Positions 16,398 to 25,507 of a DNA stretch of 64,000 bases are shown in pieces; within the stretch, counting starts at the first letter, position 1; the number at the start of each line of letters is the position of its first letter. The notes below the pieces were generated by a model that was given only the letters and a program-made list of their open reading frames with translations, ran no database searches and was not told the origin of the DNA. Source of the DNA: Nocardia vinacea (GTDB lineage Bacteria > Actinomycetota > Actinomycetes > Mycobacteriales > Mycobacteriaceae). The position numbers and the translations under genes are program-made. Location: positions 8,308,001 through 8,372,000 of the forward strand of contig NZ_CP109149.1 in the NCBI RefSeq assembly GCF_035920345.1, given 5' to 3'.

Positions 16398-18182
16398 ATG
16401 GGCAAGACGTGGTTCGGCCACTACCGCCTCGATCGGTTGCTCGGCACCGGTGGGACCGGGCAGGTCTGGCTCGCTCGGGACACCGTCGCCGACCGTGCCG
16501 TCGCCCTGAAGGTGCTGGCCTGCTCGCACGCCGCAGATCCGACCTGCCGACTGCGGTTCACCAGGGAGGCCCGCCTGGCGGCCCAGGCCCCGGGACCGCA
16601 CCGGGTTCCGGTCCACACCTTCGGCGAACTCGACGGCCGCCTCTATATCGATATGGAGTTCATCGAGGGCACCGATGTCAGCGCATTGCTGCGGGACGCC
16701 GGGCCGCTGGATCCCGCGCGTGCCGTCGTGATCATCGCGCAGACCGCGATGGCGCTCGATGCCATGCACCGGGTCGGCCTGGTGCACCGCGACGTCAAAC
16801 CGTCCAACATCATGGTGGGCCCGACCGGTTTCGTCCATCTGATCGACTTCGGCATCGCACATCGCATTGATCAGCCCGCGATCACGGCCCACGGCAATGT
16901 GGTCGGCACCCTGGCATATATGGCACCGGAACGCTTCGACGGTGTCGCCGACGCGCCCGCGGACCAATACTCACTGGCCTGCGTTCTGTACGAATGCCTC
17001 ACCGGCCAAAGGCCTTTCGGCAATGTCGACTCGCCGCAGCAACTGCGCGCCCACCTGCTGACCGCCCCACCCAGCGCCACCACCCTGAACCCCGCCGTAC
17101 CCGCGGCCCTGGACGCCGTCATCACCCGCGCCATGGCCAAGGACCCCAGCCAACGCTATTCCAGCGCAGGCGAATTCGCCTGCGCAGCGTATGCCGCGGT
17201 GACCGGCCGCGAGCCCTCGACAGTCGAGATCGCCGCGGCAACTGTGCCGACAAACCATGGCCTGCCCGAGCCATGGCGTACGGCCGAGACGCTTGGCGCC
17301 GGTGCCGGGTCACGCGTCGCCGAGTCCGCCGGTGAGCCGATGCGGGCCGGCGGAGTCGAACAGATGCAGGTCGCTGAGTCTGCGGCTGCCTCGATGTGGG
17401 CCTTTGGGTCCGCAGGGGAGCAGGTGCGAGATGCAGGGTCTGCGCATGCTGCGATACAGGGCGTCCCGTCCGAGGGCGCGGAGATTCGGGCCGCTCGACC
17501 TGCCTATGAGCTGATGCGAGGCGGCTCTTCTGAAGGGGCGAGGGTGGGGGAGGCTCAACCTGTGCGTGATTCGAAGTGGGGCGGCCGGTTTAGGGGTCAG
17601 CCGGTGCGGGGCGGGGCGGCCGCAGCTGAGCGGACGCGGGATGTTGGGACTTCGGGTGAGTCGACGTGGATTGGTGGGGAGTCGGGGCGAGATGTTGAAT
17701 TGTGGGGGGAGGGTGACGGTTGGTTGGGAGTCGGGCCGGGGCATGCGGCTGTTGCTATTGCTGCGTTGGTTGCTGTGATCGGGTTGGCATTGTGGTTGGG
17801 GCGGCCCGGGGGCGAAACGAGTTCTGCGGCGCCGTCGGCTACTCGGACTACGCCGGCTGTTCCCGGATCGCTGGTGCCGGACGAATCGGCGCAGGCTGCT
17901 TCGCCGAATGTGCTGATTCCGGGTCTCGGGCAGCTGTGCAATCCGGATGTCGACGGCAATGCCGTCGCGGCGGACGGCACCCCGCTCGTATGTCGCACCG
18001 TAGATGGCGGCATCGCGAATTGGGTACCTGCGCAGCCCTTCGGGGAGATACCCGACGGCCAGCAGTCGGAGCCTACGGTCGTCGGCAATGGAAATCCGCA
18101 TGGGAACAGCTCGGCTAATGGCAACGATAAGCCGAACAAGGGCAAGCCCGGTCACGGTGGCCGTGCCAAGCCAGGCAAGTAA
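16398..18182 (+). CDS. transmembrane Ser/Thr protein kinase, PknB-like
   Basis: 594 residues. The N-terminal kinase domain has the glycine loop GTGGTGQV (16-23; Thr20 where Met is usual), Lys38, HRDVKPSN with Asp132, DFG 150-152 and APE 176-178. Residues about 280-445 form a Gly/Glu/Arg-rich linker with loosely repeated motifs such as SAGEPMR and SSEGARV. One membrane span lies at about 449-469. The extracellular 120 residues include two Cys (QLCNPDV, LVCRTV) and end in a Lys/Gly/Asn-rich tail; no PASTA repeats were seen. AGGAGG precedes ATG 16398. The linker DNA is strongly G-rich on this strand, unlike the kinase domain. The next gene encodes a related kinase. Confidence 0.9.
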   Translation: MGKTWFGHYRLDRLLGTGGTGQVWLARDTVADRAVALKVLACSHAADPTCRLRFTREARLAAQAPGPHRVPVHTFGELDGRLYIDMEFIEGTDVSALLRDAGPLDPARAVVIIAQTAMALDAMHRVGLVHRDVKPSNIMVGPTGFVHLIDFGIAHRIDQPAITAHGNVVGTLAYMAPERFDGVADAPADQYSLACVLYECLTGQRPFGNVDSPQQLRAHLLTAPPSATTLNPAVPAALDAVITRAMAKDPSQRYSSAGEFACAAYAAVTGREPSTVEIAAATVPTNHGLPEPWRTAETLGAGAGSRVAESAGEPMRAGGVEQMQVAESAAASMWAFGSAGEQVRDAGSAHAAIQGVPSEGAEIRAARPAYELMRGGSSEGARVGEAQPVRDSKWGGRFRGQPVRGGAAAAERTRDVGTSGESTWIGGESGRDVELWGEGDGWLGVGPGHAAVAIAALVAVIGLALWLGRPGGETSSAAPSATRTTPAVPGSLVPDESAQAASPNVLIPGLGQLCNPDVDGNAVAADGTPLVCRTVDGGIANWVPAQPFGEIPDGQQSEPTVVGNGNPHGNSSANGNDKPNKGKPGHGGRAKPGK

Positions 18183-18368
18183 GGTTTGCCGAGTGGTACA
18201 CCTCCGAGTCTGCGGCTGTCGTGTCGCTAATTGAGTAGGACTACGTAGGGGAGCTCACACTGTTCGAGGGTGGATGGCGGGGTTAGGGTCGGGGATAGGT
18301 TCGGGCGATGCGGTTTCGATCGGGTTGCCGCCCCACTCCGCAACGGCGCGGCCACCGGGAGGTCAGTG

Positions 18369-20618
18369 ATGGGGGAACAGTTCGGGAAGTACCGGCTCGA
18401 CCGTTTGCTCGGGCGGGGCGGGATGGGGGCGGTATGGCTGGCGCATGACAGCGAAACCGGGCGCACGGTAGCGCTGAAGGTGTTGGCGGAGCAGGTGGCC
18501 GCCGATGCGGACTATCGAAAGCGGTTCCAGCGGGAGGCGCGGCTCGGATCGAGTCTGCGGCATCCGCATATCGTGCCGATTCACGGTTTCGGGGAACTCG
18601 ACGGCCGGTTGTACATCGATATGGAGTACATCGATGGCATCGACCTGGCCGAAATGCTGACCAGGGTGGGCACTTTGACACCCACCGCGGCCGTCGACTT
18701 CGTGACGCAGGCGGCCTCGGGTCTGGATGCGGCGCATCGAGCCGGGCTGATCCATCGTGACGTCAAACCGTCGAACATCCTGGTCGGCACCGGTGGGCAT
18801 GCATATCTCATCGATTTCGGCATCGCGCAGAGCCTGGGCCAGACGGCTGTCACCGCCACCGGCATGGCCATCGGCAGTTGGGCCTATATGGCGCCGGAAC
18901 GTTTCAACGGCACCGTCGACGCTCGCTCCGACGTCTACTCCCTGGCCTGCGTCCTCTACGAATGCCTGACCGGCCGCCGCCCCTACGGCGACACCGACCC
19001 GGCCCGTCAGATGCACGGCCACCTGATGACCGACCCGCCTCGGGTATCAACCGTGAACCCCGCGGTCCCACCGGAATTGGACGCGGTAATCGCCCGCGGC
19101 ATGGCCAAGGACCAGACCCACCGCTATCCCACCGCCCGCGAATTCGCCGCCGCCGCCTACACAGCCACCGCCTTCGCGCGCGTCCCACACCCCGCACCGC
19201 ATTCATCGACACCTAGCTCGCCCCAGCATTCGCCCCCCAAGTCGCCGACTCCATCAACCCAGCCTCCGGATGCGCCGCGGTCGCGTACGCCGCAGTCGTC
19301 AGTACCGCAGCCTGCGCTCCCGGCAGCCCCGCAGTCGGCAGCTCCGCAGCCTCCGCGCCCGGCAGCCCCGCAGTCGGCAGCCCCGCAGTCTGCGTTCCCG
19401 GATGCGCCGCGGTCGCGTACGCCGCAGTCGGCGGCACCGCAGCCTCCGCGCCCGGATGCGCCGCAGTCGGCAGCCCGCCAGTCTGCGCGCCCGGATACAC
19501 CGCAGTCGTATATGCCGCAGTCGGCAGCCCCGCAGCCCCCGCTCCCAGATGCACCGTTACCGCCCGCGCCGTTACCGCAGGCGCGACGGCTGGCAGCAGA
19601 TGTGCAGCCGACACCGACGCGGGTGGAGGCGCACCCGCCGACGCGAGTCGAGACCCACGCGCCGACGCAGGCAGAGACACCTGCGTCGACAAAGGTAGAG
19701 ACGCCCGCGCCGACATCATCGGCGGAATCACCAGCACCAGTGGTCAAGCCGAAGCCACTCAATCCCACCAAGGTCCTCCCGGAGCCCGGCCCGACGCCGA
19801 CACTCGTGGCAACCCGACTGGCACCGCCGCCACCAGCGGGACCCGCCGCACCGCAGCATTCACCGTGGTCACCGAATCGTGCTGCGGTCCAACCGACACC
19901 GGTCATCCGCCCGCCGACTCCAGCCGAACGAGCTGCACCACAACCGAAGCGGGCTCCGCTTGCCCCTCGCTGGTCGGTCTCACAGCGCCGCCCATGGATC
20001 GCGCCACCGCCACGCAAGTATCAGCGTCGGCGCCGTAAGTCCTTCCTGTCCAGGCTGATCGGCGCACTCGTCGTCATATTCCTGACCCCGTTCATGCTGG
20101 CTGCGGGCTGTGCCGCCCTGATCGCCTTCGGCAATACCGGCAGCGGCGGCGGCACGCGCACGGCCGATCCATCGGTTGCGGTGCGCGACGGCGATACCGC
20201 GCAATCAGCCGAGCCGCCGGCGCCGGTATCTGCGGGTTTGAACAGCCCGGTGCGCGACGGCAAGTTCGAATTCGTGGTCACCTCGGTGGATTCCGGTTTC
20301 CCGCGGATCGGATTGCAGAATGCGAGCGGCTCCTACTCCGTCGTCACGGTCGCCGTTCGCAATATCTCCGATGAGTCGAAGTGGTTCCTGCCTGTCGGTC
20401 AACGTCTCGTGGACACTCAGGGCCGCCAGGTCGACCACAACGCGATCGCGACCATGTGGCAGACCACCCAGCGCCGCTACGGCTATTCGTTCGAACTCCA
20501 GCCCGGCCAATCGGCCACCACCCAGCTGGTCTTCGACGTCGCGCAGGACGCCACCCCGAGTCGGCTCGAACTACACGACTTCATGCTCTCCAACGGCGCC
20601 ACCGTGGAGCTGAACTAG
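18369..20618 (+). CDS. transmembrane Ser/Thr protein kinase with DUF4352-like exodomain
   Basis: 749 residues from ATG 18369 (GGGAGG six bases upstream; GTG 18366 is the alternative). The kinase domain has GRGGMGAV (15-22), Lys37, HRDVKPSN, DFG and APE. Residues about 280-555 are a Pro/Gln/Ser/Ala-rich linker with repeats (19266-19560) and then VETxAPT-like motifs. One span lies at about 560-590. The last 130 residues form an extracellular domain resembling DUF4352/telokin-like folds (PVRDGKFEFVV, then FVVTSVDSG, VAVRNISDES, LQPGQSATTQLVFDV). With the upstream kinase it forms a tandem pair that probably senses envelope signals. Its 3' end overlaps the convergent patatin gene by 48 bases. Confidence 0.9.
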   Translation: MGEQFGKYRLDRLLGRGGMGAVWLAHDSETGRTVALKVLAEQVAADADYRKRFQREARLGSSLRHPHIVPIHGFGELDGRLYIDMEYIDGIDLAEMLTRVGTLTPTAAVDFVTQAASGLDAAHRAGLIHRDVKPSNILVGTGGHAYLIDFGIAQSLGQTAVTATGMAIGSWAYMAPERFNGTVDARSDVYSLACVLYECLTGRRPYGDTDPARQMHGHLMTDPPRVSTVNPAVPPELDAVIARGMAKDQTHRYPTAREFAAAAYTATAFARVPHPAPHSSTPSSPQHSPPKSPTPSTQPPDAPRSRTPQSSVPQPALPAAPQSAAPQPPRPAAPQSAAPQSAFPDAPRSRTPQSAAPQPPRPDAPQSAARQSARPDTPQSYMPQSAAPQPPLPDAPLPPAPLPQARRLAADVQPTPTRVEAHPPTRVETHAPTQAETPASTKVETPAPTSSAESPAPVVKPKPLNPTKVLPEPGPTPTLVATRLAPPPPAGPAAPQHSPWSPNRAAVQPTPVIRPPTPAERAAPQPKRAPLAPRWSVSQRRPWIAPPPRKYQRRRRKSFLSRLIGALVVIFLTPFMLAAGCAALIAFGNTGSGGGTRTADPSVAVRDGDTAQSAEPPAPVSAGLNSPVRDGKFEFVVTSVDSGFPRIGLQNASGSYSVVTVAVRNISDESKWFLPVGQRLVDTQGRQVDHNAIATMWQTTQRRYGYSFELQPGQSATTQLVFDVAQDATPSRLELHDFMLSNGATVELN
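19266..19560 (+). repeat. in-frame Pro/Gln/Ser repeats in the kinase linker
   Basis: A 33-bp segment starting CCGGATGCGCCGCGGTCGCG recurs exactly at 19266 and 19398, 132 bp (44 codons) apart. A third, diverged copy begins near 19490. Within each copy a 15-bp PQSAA unit recurs. Length change would occur in frame and alter only linker length. Confidence 0.8.
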
Positions 20619-21539
20619 CGCCGCCAGGGACGCATGCACGGCTTGCCGCCCGATCGTCAACGCCTCGGAGAGCAGCGCGGTGTCACGCGCGGCGCTGTCC
20701 ACATTCGGGGAGCCGAGGGGCGGGTGGATCTGCAGAGCCGCGTCCCCGAGACCCGTCAGGAAGTTGTCCTCGACGGCCTGCTGATGCGGCCGCTGCAGCC
20801 AGGCACGGTAAGCCCCCGGTGCCCTGACGCGCAGATAGCTACCCCCGACGACCTGGTGCAGCCGCGGCGCGGCTGGGCGTTTTTCATCGGTGCGTCGGGT
20901 GCGCAGCACCATGGCGTGCGTCGCGCCGTCGCGCACCGCGGTGCGGATCGGCACCGTTTCGGACAGCCCGCCGTCGAGATATTCGGCACCGCCCAGCGGC
21001 ACCGGCGGACCCGCGAGAATCGGTAGCCCCGCCGAGGCCCGCAGCGCCGTCATCAGCGTGGGCTTGTCGACGATGTGCCGGCGCAGATCGACCGCGTGCC
21101 CGGTGCGGATATCGGTGCCGATCGGATGAAAGGTGGTGGTATTGGCCAGAATTGCCGGAAAATCCATCGGCTCGATGCCGTCGTACACCTGGTTCACCAG
21201 GTAGTCCAGGTCGAAGGCGGGCCGCCCGCGCAGCAGCCGCGCCGGATCGACCGCGCGCCGCATGATCACTGGATCGGTCCAGGCCCGCATGCCTGACAGT
21301 GCCCGCCCGCACAAGAACCACGCCGCGTTGATCGCGCCTGCCGAAGTGCCGTATACGGCATCGAAAACCGAGGCGAGCCCGAGTTCCTCGAGCGCCTGCA
21401 CCATCCCGCTGGAGTAGACGCCGCGGCTGCCACCACCCTCGACGACCAAGGCGAGGCGATATCCGTCGGCGCGGCTGGCTGATTCACGTCGGCCGCGGAT
21501 GACCTCCGCGACGGTGGGCACGACGGCCGAGCTGGTCAC
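20571..21539 (-). CDS. patatin-like phospholipase family protein
   Basis: 322 residues from GTG 21539. The oxyanion loop GGGSRGVYSSG, nucleophile GTSAG with Ser66, and DGG with Asp189 are all present, so it should be active. The N-terminal 28 residues are polar; there is no signal peptide. It is unlike the shorter patatin at 3571 and closer to the YjjU/RssA group of cytosolic patatins (family knowledge). The 3' end overlaps the kinase gene's last 16 codons in antisense. It lies just downstream of accA3 on the same strand, but a hairpin at 21557-21591 separates the transcripts. Confidence 0.88.
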   Translation of the reverse strand: MTSSAVVPTVAEVIRGRRESASRADGYRLALVVEGGGSRGVYSSGMVQALEELGLASVFDAVYGTSAGAINAAWFLCGRALSGMRAWTDPVIMRRAVDPARLLRGRPAFDLDYLVNQVYDGIEPMDFPAILANTTTFHPIGTDIRTGHAVDLRRHIVDKPTLMTALRASAGLPILAGPPVPLGGAEYLDGGLSETVPIRTAVRDGATHAMVLRTRRTDEKRPAAPRLHQVVGGSYLRVRAPGAYRAWLQRPHQQAVEDNFLTGLGDAALQIHPPLGSPNVDSAARDTALLSEALTIGRQAVHASLAALVQLHGGAVGEHEVV

Positions 21540-21556
21540 CGATCCACGATACGACA

Positions 21557-21591
21557 GAGCGGGCGCGGACGTCGGTGTCCAGCGCCCGCTC
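21557..21591 (-). terminator. hairpin after accA3
   Basis: GAGCGGGCGC (21557-21566) pairs with GCGCCCGCTC (21582-21591) across 15 bases, 23 bases downstream of the accA3 stop. There is no T-tract, as is common in actinobacteria. Confidence 0.55.
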
Positions 21592-21613
21592 CGAGACGGT
21601 CTTCGCCAGCTGT

Positions 21614-23419
21614 TTACTTGATCTCTGCCAGCACGGTGCCCTGGGTGATGGCCGCGCCCGCCTCCACGGACAGTCCGGTGACCACACCGGCCTTGTGCGC
21701 GTTGACCGGGTTCTCCATCTTCATGGCCTCGAGCACCACGATCAGGTCGCCCGCCTCGACCGACTGGCCCTCTTCGACCGCGACCTTGACCACGGTGCCC
21801 TGCATCGGCGCTGTGACCGCGTCACCGGAGGCCGCACCGCCGCCGGCGCCGCCACGCTTGCGCGGCTTGGGCTTCTTGCGGATCACTCCGGCGCCATTGC
21901 TAGCCGCACCCGCGGCGCCGGCGCCGACGGTGAAGTTGCCCGGCAGCGACACCTCGACCCGACGCCCGCCGACCTCGACGACGACCTTCTGCCGCGGCAG
22001 ATCCTCGTCCTCGTCAGCGGCGGCACCGGCCGGGGTGTACGGCTCGACGTTGTTGGCCCACTCGGTCTCGATCCACTTGGTGTAGACGTCGAACTTCTCG
22101 CCGTCACCGATGAACGCCGGATCCTCGACGATCGCGCGGTGGAACGGGATGACCGTCGCCAGCCCCTCTACGTGGAATTCGGCCAGCGCGCGCCGGGCGC
22201 GCTGCAGCGCCTGCTCCCGGTTCTCGCCGGTGACGATCAGCTTGGCCAGCATCGAGTCGAACTGACCGCCGATCACACTGCCCTGCACCACACCGGAATC
22301 GACGCGCACACCGGGGCCACTGGGCTCCTGGTACACCGACACCGGACCCGGCGCGGGCAGGAAGCCGCGGCCGGCGTCCTCACCGTTGATCCGGAACTCG
22401 AAGGCATGCCCGCGCGGCGTCGGATCCTCTTTGATCGCCAGCTCATGGCCCTCGGCGATGCGGAACTGCTGACGCACCAGGTCGATTCCGGCGGTCTCCT
22501 CGGTGACCGGGTGCTCGACCTGCAGGCGGGTGTTGACCTCGAGGAACGACACGGTGTCGCCCTGCACCAGGTACTCCACGGTGCCCGCACCGTAGTAACC
22601 GGCCTCCTTGCAGATGGCCTTGGCCGAAGCGTGGATTCGCGCGCGCTGATCATCGGTCAGGAACGGCGCGGGCGCCTCCTCGACCAGCTTCTGGAACCGG
22701 CGCTGCAGCGAGCAGTCGCGGGTACCTGCGACCACCACATTGCCGTGCTTGTCGGCGATGACCTGCGCCTCGACGTGGCGGGCCTTGTCCAGGTACTGCT
22801 CGACGAAGCACTCACCGCGACCGAACGCCGCGGTGGCCTCGCGGACGGCGGAGTCGAACAGCTCCGGAATCTCCTCGATGGTGTGCGCGACCTTCATACC
22901 GCGACCGCCACCACCGAAGGCGGCCTTGATCGCGACGGGCACGCCGTACTCTTTGGCGAACTCGACCACCTCGGCCGCGTTCTTGACCGGATCCTTGGTG
23001 CCCGCCGCCATCGGCGCCTTCGCGCGCTCGGCGATGTGGCGCGCGGTGACCTTGTCACCGAGGTCGCGGATGGATTGCGGGGAGGGGCCGATCCAGATCA
23101 GCCCGGCGTCGATGACAGCCTGGGCGAAGTCGGCGTTCTCGGAAAGGAATCCGTAGCCGGGGTGGATTGCGTCGGCACCGGACTTGGCCGCGGCGTCGAG
23201 GATCTTGTCGAAGACGAGGTACGACTCGGCCGAGGTCTGCCCACCGAGGGCGAACGCCTCGTCGGCGAGTTTTACGAAGGGGGCATCGGCATCCGGCTCC
23301 GCGTATACCGCGACACTGCCGATACCGGCATCCTTGGCCGCCCGGATCACGCGAACGGCGATCTCGCCTCGGTTAGCTACGAGTACCTTCGATATCCGCG
23401 CGCTGGCATGGCTGGGCAC
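21614..23419 (-). CDS. accA3: acyl-CoA carboxylase alpha subunit (biotin carboxylase + BCCP)
   Basis: 601 residues, near the 600 of M. tuberculosis AccA3. Biotin carboxylase covers residues about 8-450 ([23 protein letters not shown] loop [29 protein letters not shown]). The C-terminal biotinyl domain carries EAMKM with the biotinylated Lys567. Start GTG 23419 is chosen because AGGAGG lies four bases before it and the N-terminus then matches AccA3; longer in-frame starts exist. It carboxylates biotin for the AccD beta subunits, supplying malonyl-CoA and methylmalonyl-CoA; accD5, accE5 and birA follow a few kilobases away. Confidence 0.96.
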   Translation of the reverse strand: MPSHASARISKVLVANRGEIAVRVIRAAKDAGIGSVAVYAEPDADAPFVKLADEAFALGGQTSAESYLVFDKILDAAAKSGADAIHPGYGFLSENADFAQAVIDAGLIWIGPSPQSIRDLGDKVTARHIAERAKAPMAAGTKDPVKNAAEVVEFAKEYGVPVAIKAAFGGGGRGMKVAHTIEEIPELFDSAVREATAAFGRGECFVEQYLDKARHVEAQVIADKHGNVVVAGTRDCSLQRRFQKLVEEAPAPFLTDDQRARIHASAKAICKEAGYYGAGTVEYLVQGDTVSFLEVNTRLQVEHPVTEETAGIDLVRQQFRIAEGHELAIKEDPTPRGHAFEFRINGEDAGRGFLPAPGPVSVYQEPSGPGVRVDSGVVQGSVIGGQFDSMLAKLIVTGENREQALQRARRALAEFHVEGLATVIPFHRAIVEDPAFIGDGEKFDVYTKWIETEWANNVEPYTPAGAAADEDEDLPRQKVVVEVGGRRVEVSLPGNFTVGAGAAGAASNGAGVIRKKPKPRKRGGAGGGAASGDAVTAPMQGTVVKVAVEEGQSVEAGDLIVVLEAMKMENPVNAHKAGVVTGLSVEAGAAITQGTVLAEIK

Positions 23420-23541
23420 TGAGCCTCCTGTTAGCAATCTTTTTGGTCGCCCCGTGGTCGACATACTTCCGTCTCGGGGGAGTGTAGGCAGTCTGCCAAC
23501 AACCGCCGCACTCGGATAGGCCTACTCCGCAGTAGGTCACA

Positions 23542-23568
23542 CATCACAATGGGTCCTCGGCTGTGATG
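23542..23568 (-). terminator. hairpin downstream of sseA
   Basis: CATCACA (23542-23548) pairs with TGTGATG (23562-23568), just past the sseA stop. A second small palindrome CCTACT-CCGC-AGTAGG lies at 23521-23536. The 163-bp gap to accA3 holds no gene. Confidence 0.4.
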
Positions 23569-23582
23569 CGCCCAGATCACGG

Positions 23583-24497
23583 CTATCGGGCGCGCGCCTT
23601 GCGGGTACCGGCCGTCGGTGTGTCACCCGGTTCATACCCCTTGGCAATCGGCATGCGAACCGAATTGCCCCATTCGGTCCAGGACCCGTCGTAATTGCGC
23701 ACGTTTTCGAACCCGAGCAGATAGGTCAGCACGAACCAGGTGTGGCTGGACCGCTCGCCGACCCGGCTGTAGACGACCAGATCGTCCGCGACGGCCAGCG
23801 CGCCATAGATATCGTCCAATTCGGCGCGGGAGCGGAAGCGCCCGTCGCTGTGGAAGGCCTCGGTCCACGGAATGTTCACCGCGGTCGGAATATGTCCGCC
23901 GCGCAGCGCCGCGTCCTCGGGATTGGCCGGCGGTTGGATCAGCTCACCGGAGTACTCCTCGGGGGAGCGCACGTCGATCAGCGGCTTGCCGAGGTGGGCG
24001 AGCACATCCTCGCGGAATGCCCGCACCGAACTGTCGTCGCGCCGGACCGTCGGATATTCGCTGCGCGGCAGGTAGGGCGGGTCGAAAGTGGTGTCGCGCA
24101 CCTCGGAGATCCACGCGTCCCGGCCGCCGTCGAGCAGTCGCACATCCGGATGCCCGAACAGGGTGAAGACCCAGAACGTGTGCGCGGCCTGCGCGTTGCC
24201 GCGATCGCCGTAGATCACCACGGTATCGTCGCGCTCGATTCCCTTGGCGCGCATCAACTCGGTGAACCGGGCACCGTCGATATAGTCACGCGTAACCGGA
24301 TCGTTGAGGTCGCCGCGCCAATCGACCTTGGTGGCGCCGGGGACGTGACCGATGTCATAGAGCAGGATGTCCTCATTGGACTCGATAATCTTCAGTCCCG
24401 GCGTGCCGATGTTTGCCGACAGCCACTGTGTGGTTACTAGTCGGTGAGGATGTGCGTACGAACCGAAGGCAGGATGAGAGTCCGGGGCAACGGGCAC
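23583..24497 (-). CDS. sseA: SseA-like two-domain rhodanese with catalytic Cys replaced by Ser
   Basis: 304 residues from GTG 24497, resembling mycobacterial thiosulfate sulfurtransferase SseA (Rv3283). The N-terminal inactive rhodanese domain and C-terminal domain are both complete ([20 protein letters not shown] end [18 protein letters not shown]). At the active-site loop, where SseA has [12 protein letters not shown], this protein reads [12 protein letters not shown]: residue 244 is Ser (codon AGC, 23766-23768). Sulfur transfer through a persulfide should then be lost. In mycobacteria a SufE-like gene lies between sseA and accA3 as I recall; here that gap is empty. The rest of the loop is conserved, so another role is possible. 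Confidence 0.88.
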   Translation of the reverse strand: MPVAPDSHPAFGSYAHPHRLVTTQWLSANIGTPGLKIIESNEDILLYDIGHVPGATKVDWRGDLNDPVTRDYIDGARFTELMRAKGIERDDTVVIYGDRGNAQAAHTFWVFTLFGHPDVRLLDGGRDAWISEVRDTTFDPPYLPRSEYPTVRRDDSSVRAFREDVLAHLGKPLIDVRSPEEYSGELIQPPANPEDAALRGGHIPTAVNIPWTEAFHSDGRFRSRAELDDIYGALAVADDLVVYSRVGERSSHTWFVLTYLLGFENVRNYDGSWTEWGNSVRMPIAKGYEPGDTPTAGTRKARAR

Positions 24498-24664
24498 GAT
24501 ATGGGTCCTTCACGCGAGGTAGACGGGTGGTTACAGCGGTTCGGGTCGCACACCGATGTTCGGTGTGAGGCGGTAGTGAAACTCGTTTCAGATCACAAAT
24601 CGGCTGAATGGGCGAATAAATCGCACCCTCATCCGATAAAGTCTCCCGGGAGGAGGGGTGAGCT

Positions 24665-25507
24665 ATGTCCGATTCTTGGCCGAGGCGTCGACTGCTCGCG
24701 ATCCTACGTGGCGCCAGCGAACCTCTCGACGCCCAAGAACTGGCCAGAATCACCGGACAGCACGTCACTACTGTTCGGTTCCATCTGGATGTGCTTACCA
24801 GGGAATCGCTGGTGCGGCAGTTCCAACAACCACCGCGCGGCCGTGGGCGTCCGCGCATCGGCTACAGCGCGGTCCAGCGATCGGTTGGCTATCAGGAACT
24901 GGCCCAGGTCCTAGCCGACCAGCTCGGCCCCGATCCGCGGCGTCGCTCCGAGGCGGCCATTGCCGCCGGACGTGCCTGGGGCGCCAAACTCGACGCGGGT
25001 GACCATGCGGTCGAATCGCTGGAGGACGCCAAGGACGTCACCATGACGCTGATGTCCGAACTGGGTTTCGCGCCGGAGCGTGACGCGGCCGCCGAAACCG
25101 ATGAGCAGGTCCTGATCCGGCTCACCGCCTGCCCACTGCGCGAACTCGCGCGCACCCATTCCGAAGTGGTGTGCGGTGTGCACCTCGGTTTGATCAAAGA
25201 GGTGCTCGACCGGAACGGCGTGCGCGGTGAGGTGAATGTCCGGCTGCAACCGTTCGCCGAGCCGGAGCTCTGCCTGGTTCGATTGGAACTCATGGCGGCG
25301 CGGCGAGACCAGGACGTGCGGCGGGACCAGGACGTGCGGCGCGATCAAGAGGTACGGCGGGAGCCGGAGCGCGACGCGACACCGGTGCCGATCGGCGCGG
25401 AGGCCGGGGCGGAGCCGCGGATCGCGCCACCGTCAGCTGGGCGAGTGGCGCCACAGCTGCGCAATGCCGACCCCAATGTCGCCAAGCAGTCGGCGCAGCA
25501 GTGGTAG
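24665..25507 (+). CDS. winged-helix regulator (COG2345/SufR-like) with repeat-rich tail
   Basis: 280 residues. The N-terminal winged helix (residues about 5-70: RRLLAILRGASEPLDAQELA, then HVTTVRFHLDVL) is ArsR-like. The central domain has CPLRELARTHSEVVCGVHLG, two Cys and a His placed like the cluster ligands of SufR-type regulators, so Fe-S or metal sensing is possible (inference). After about residue 210 comes a charged tail with RRDQDV repeats (213-236) and low-complexity sequence; this tail is antisense to the end of maf by 75 bases. GGAGG precedes ATG 24665. It is divergent from sseA with 167 bp between them. Confidence 0.82.
   Translation: MSDSWPRRRLLAILRGASEPLDAQELARITGQHVTTVRFHLDVLTRESLVRQFQQPPRGRGRPRIGYSAVQRSVGYQELAQVLADQLGPDPRRRSEAAIAAGRAWGAKLDAGDHAVESLEDAKDVTMTLMSELGFAPERDAAAETDEQVLIRLTACPLRELARTHSEVVCGVHLGLIKEVLDRNGVRGEVNVRLQPFAEPELCLVRLELMAARRDQDVRRDQDVRRDQEVRREPERDATPVPIGAEAGAEPRIAPPSAGRVAPQLRNADPNVAKQSAQQW
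25301..25372 (+). repeat. four 18-bp in-frame repeats in the regulator tail
   Basis: Units at 25301, 25319, 25337 and 25355 encode RRDQDV, RRDQDV, RRDQEV and RREPER. The first two differ at one base, so the duplication looks recent. Confidence 0.85.

Noticed and set aside
21575..23422. Open frame opposite accA3
   Set aside because: Shadow of the biotin carboxylase gene; no motif.
21614..23464. Longer accA3 start at 23464
   Set aside because: AGGAGG lies right before GTG 23419 and the shorter form fits AccA3 length.
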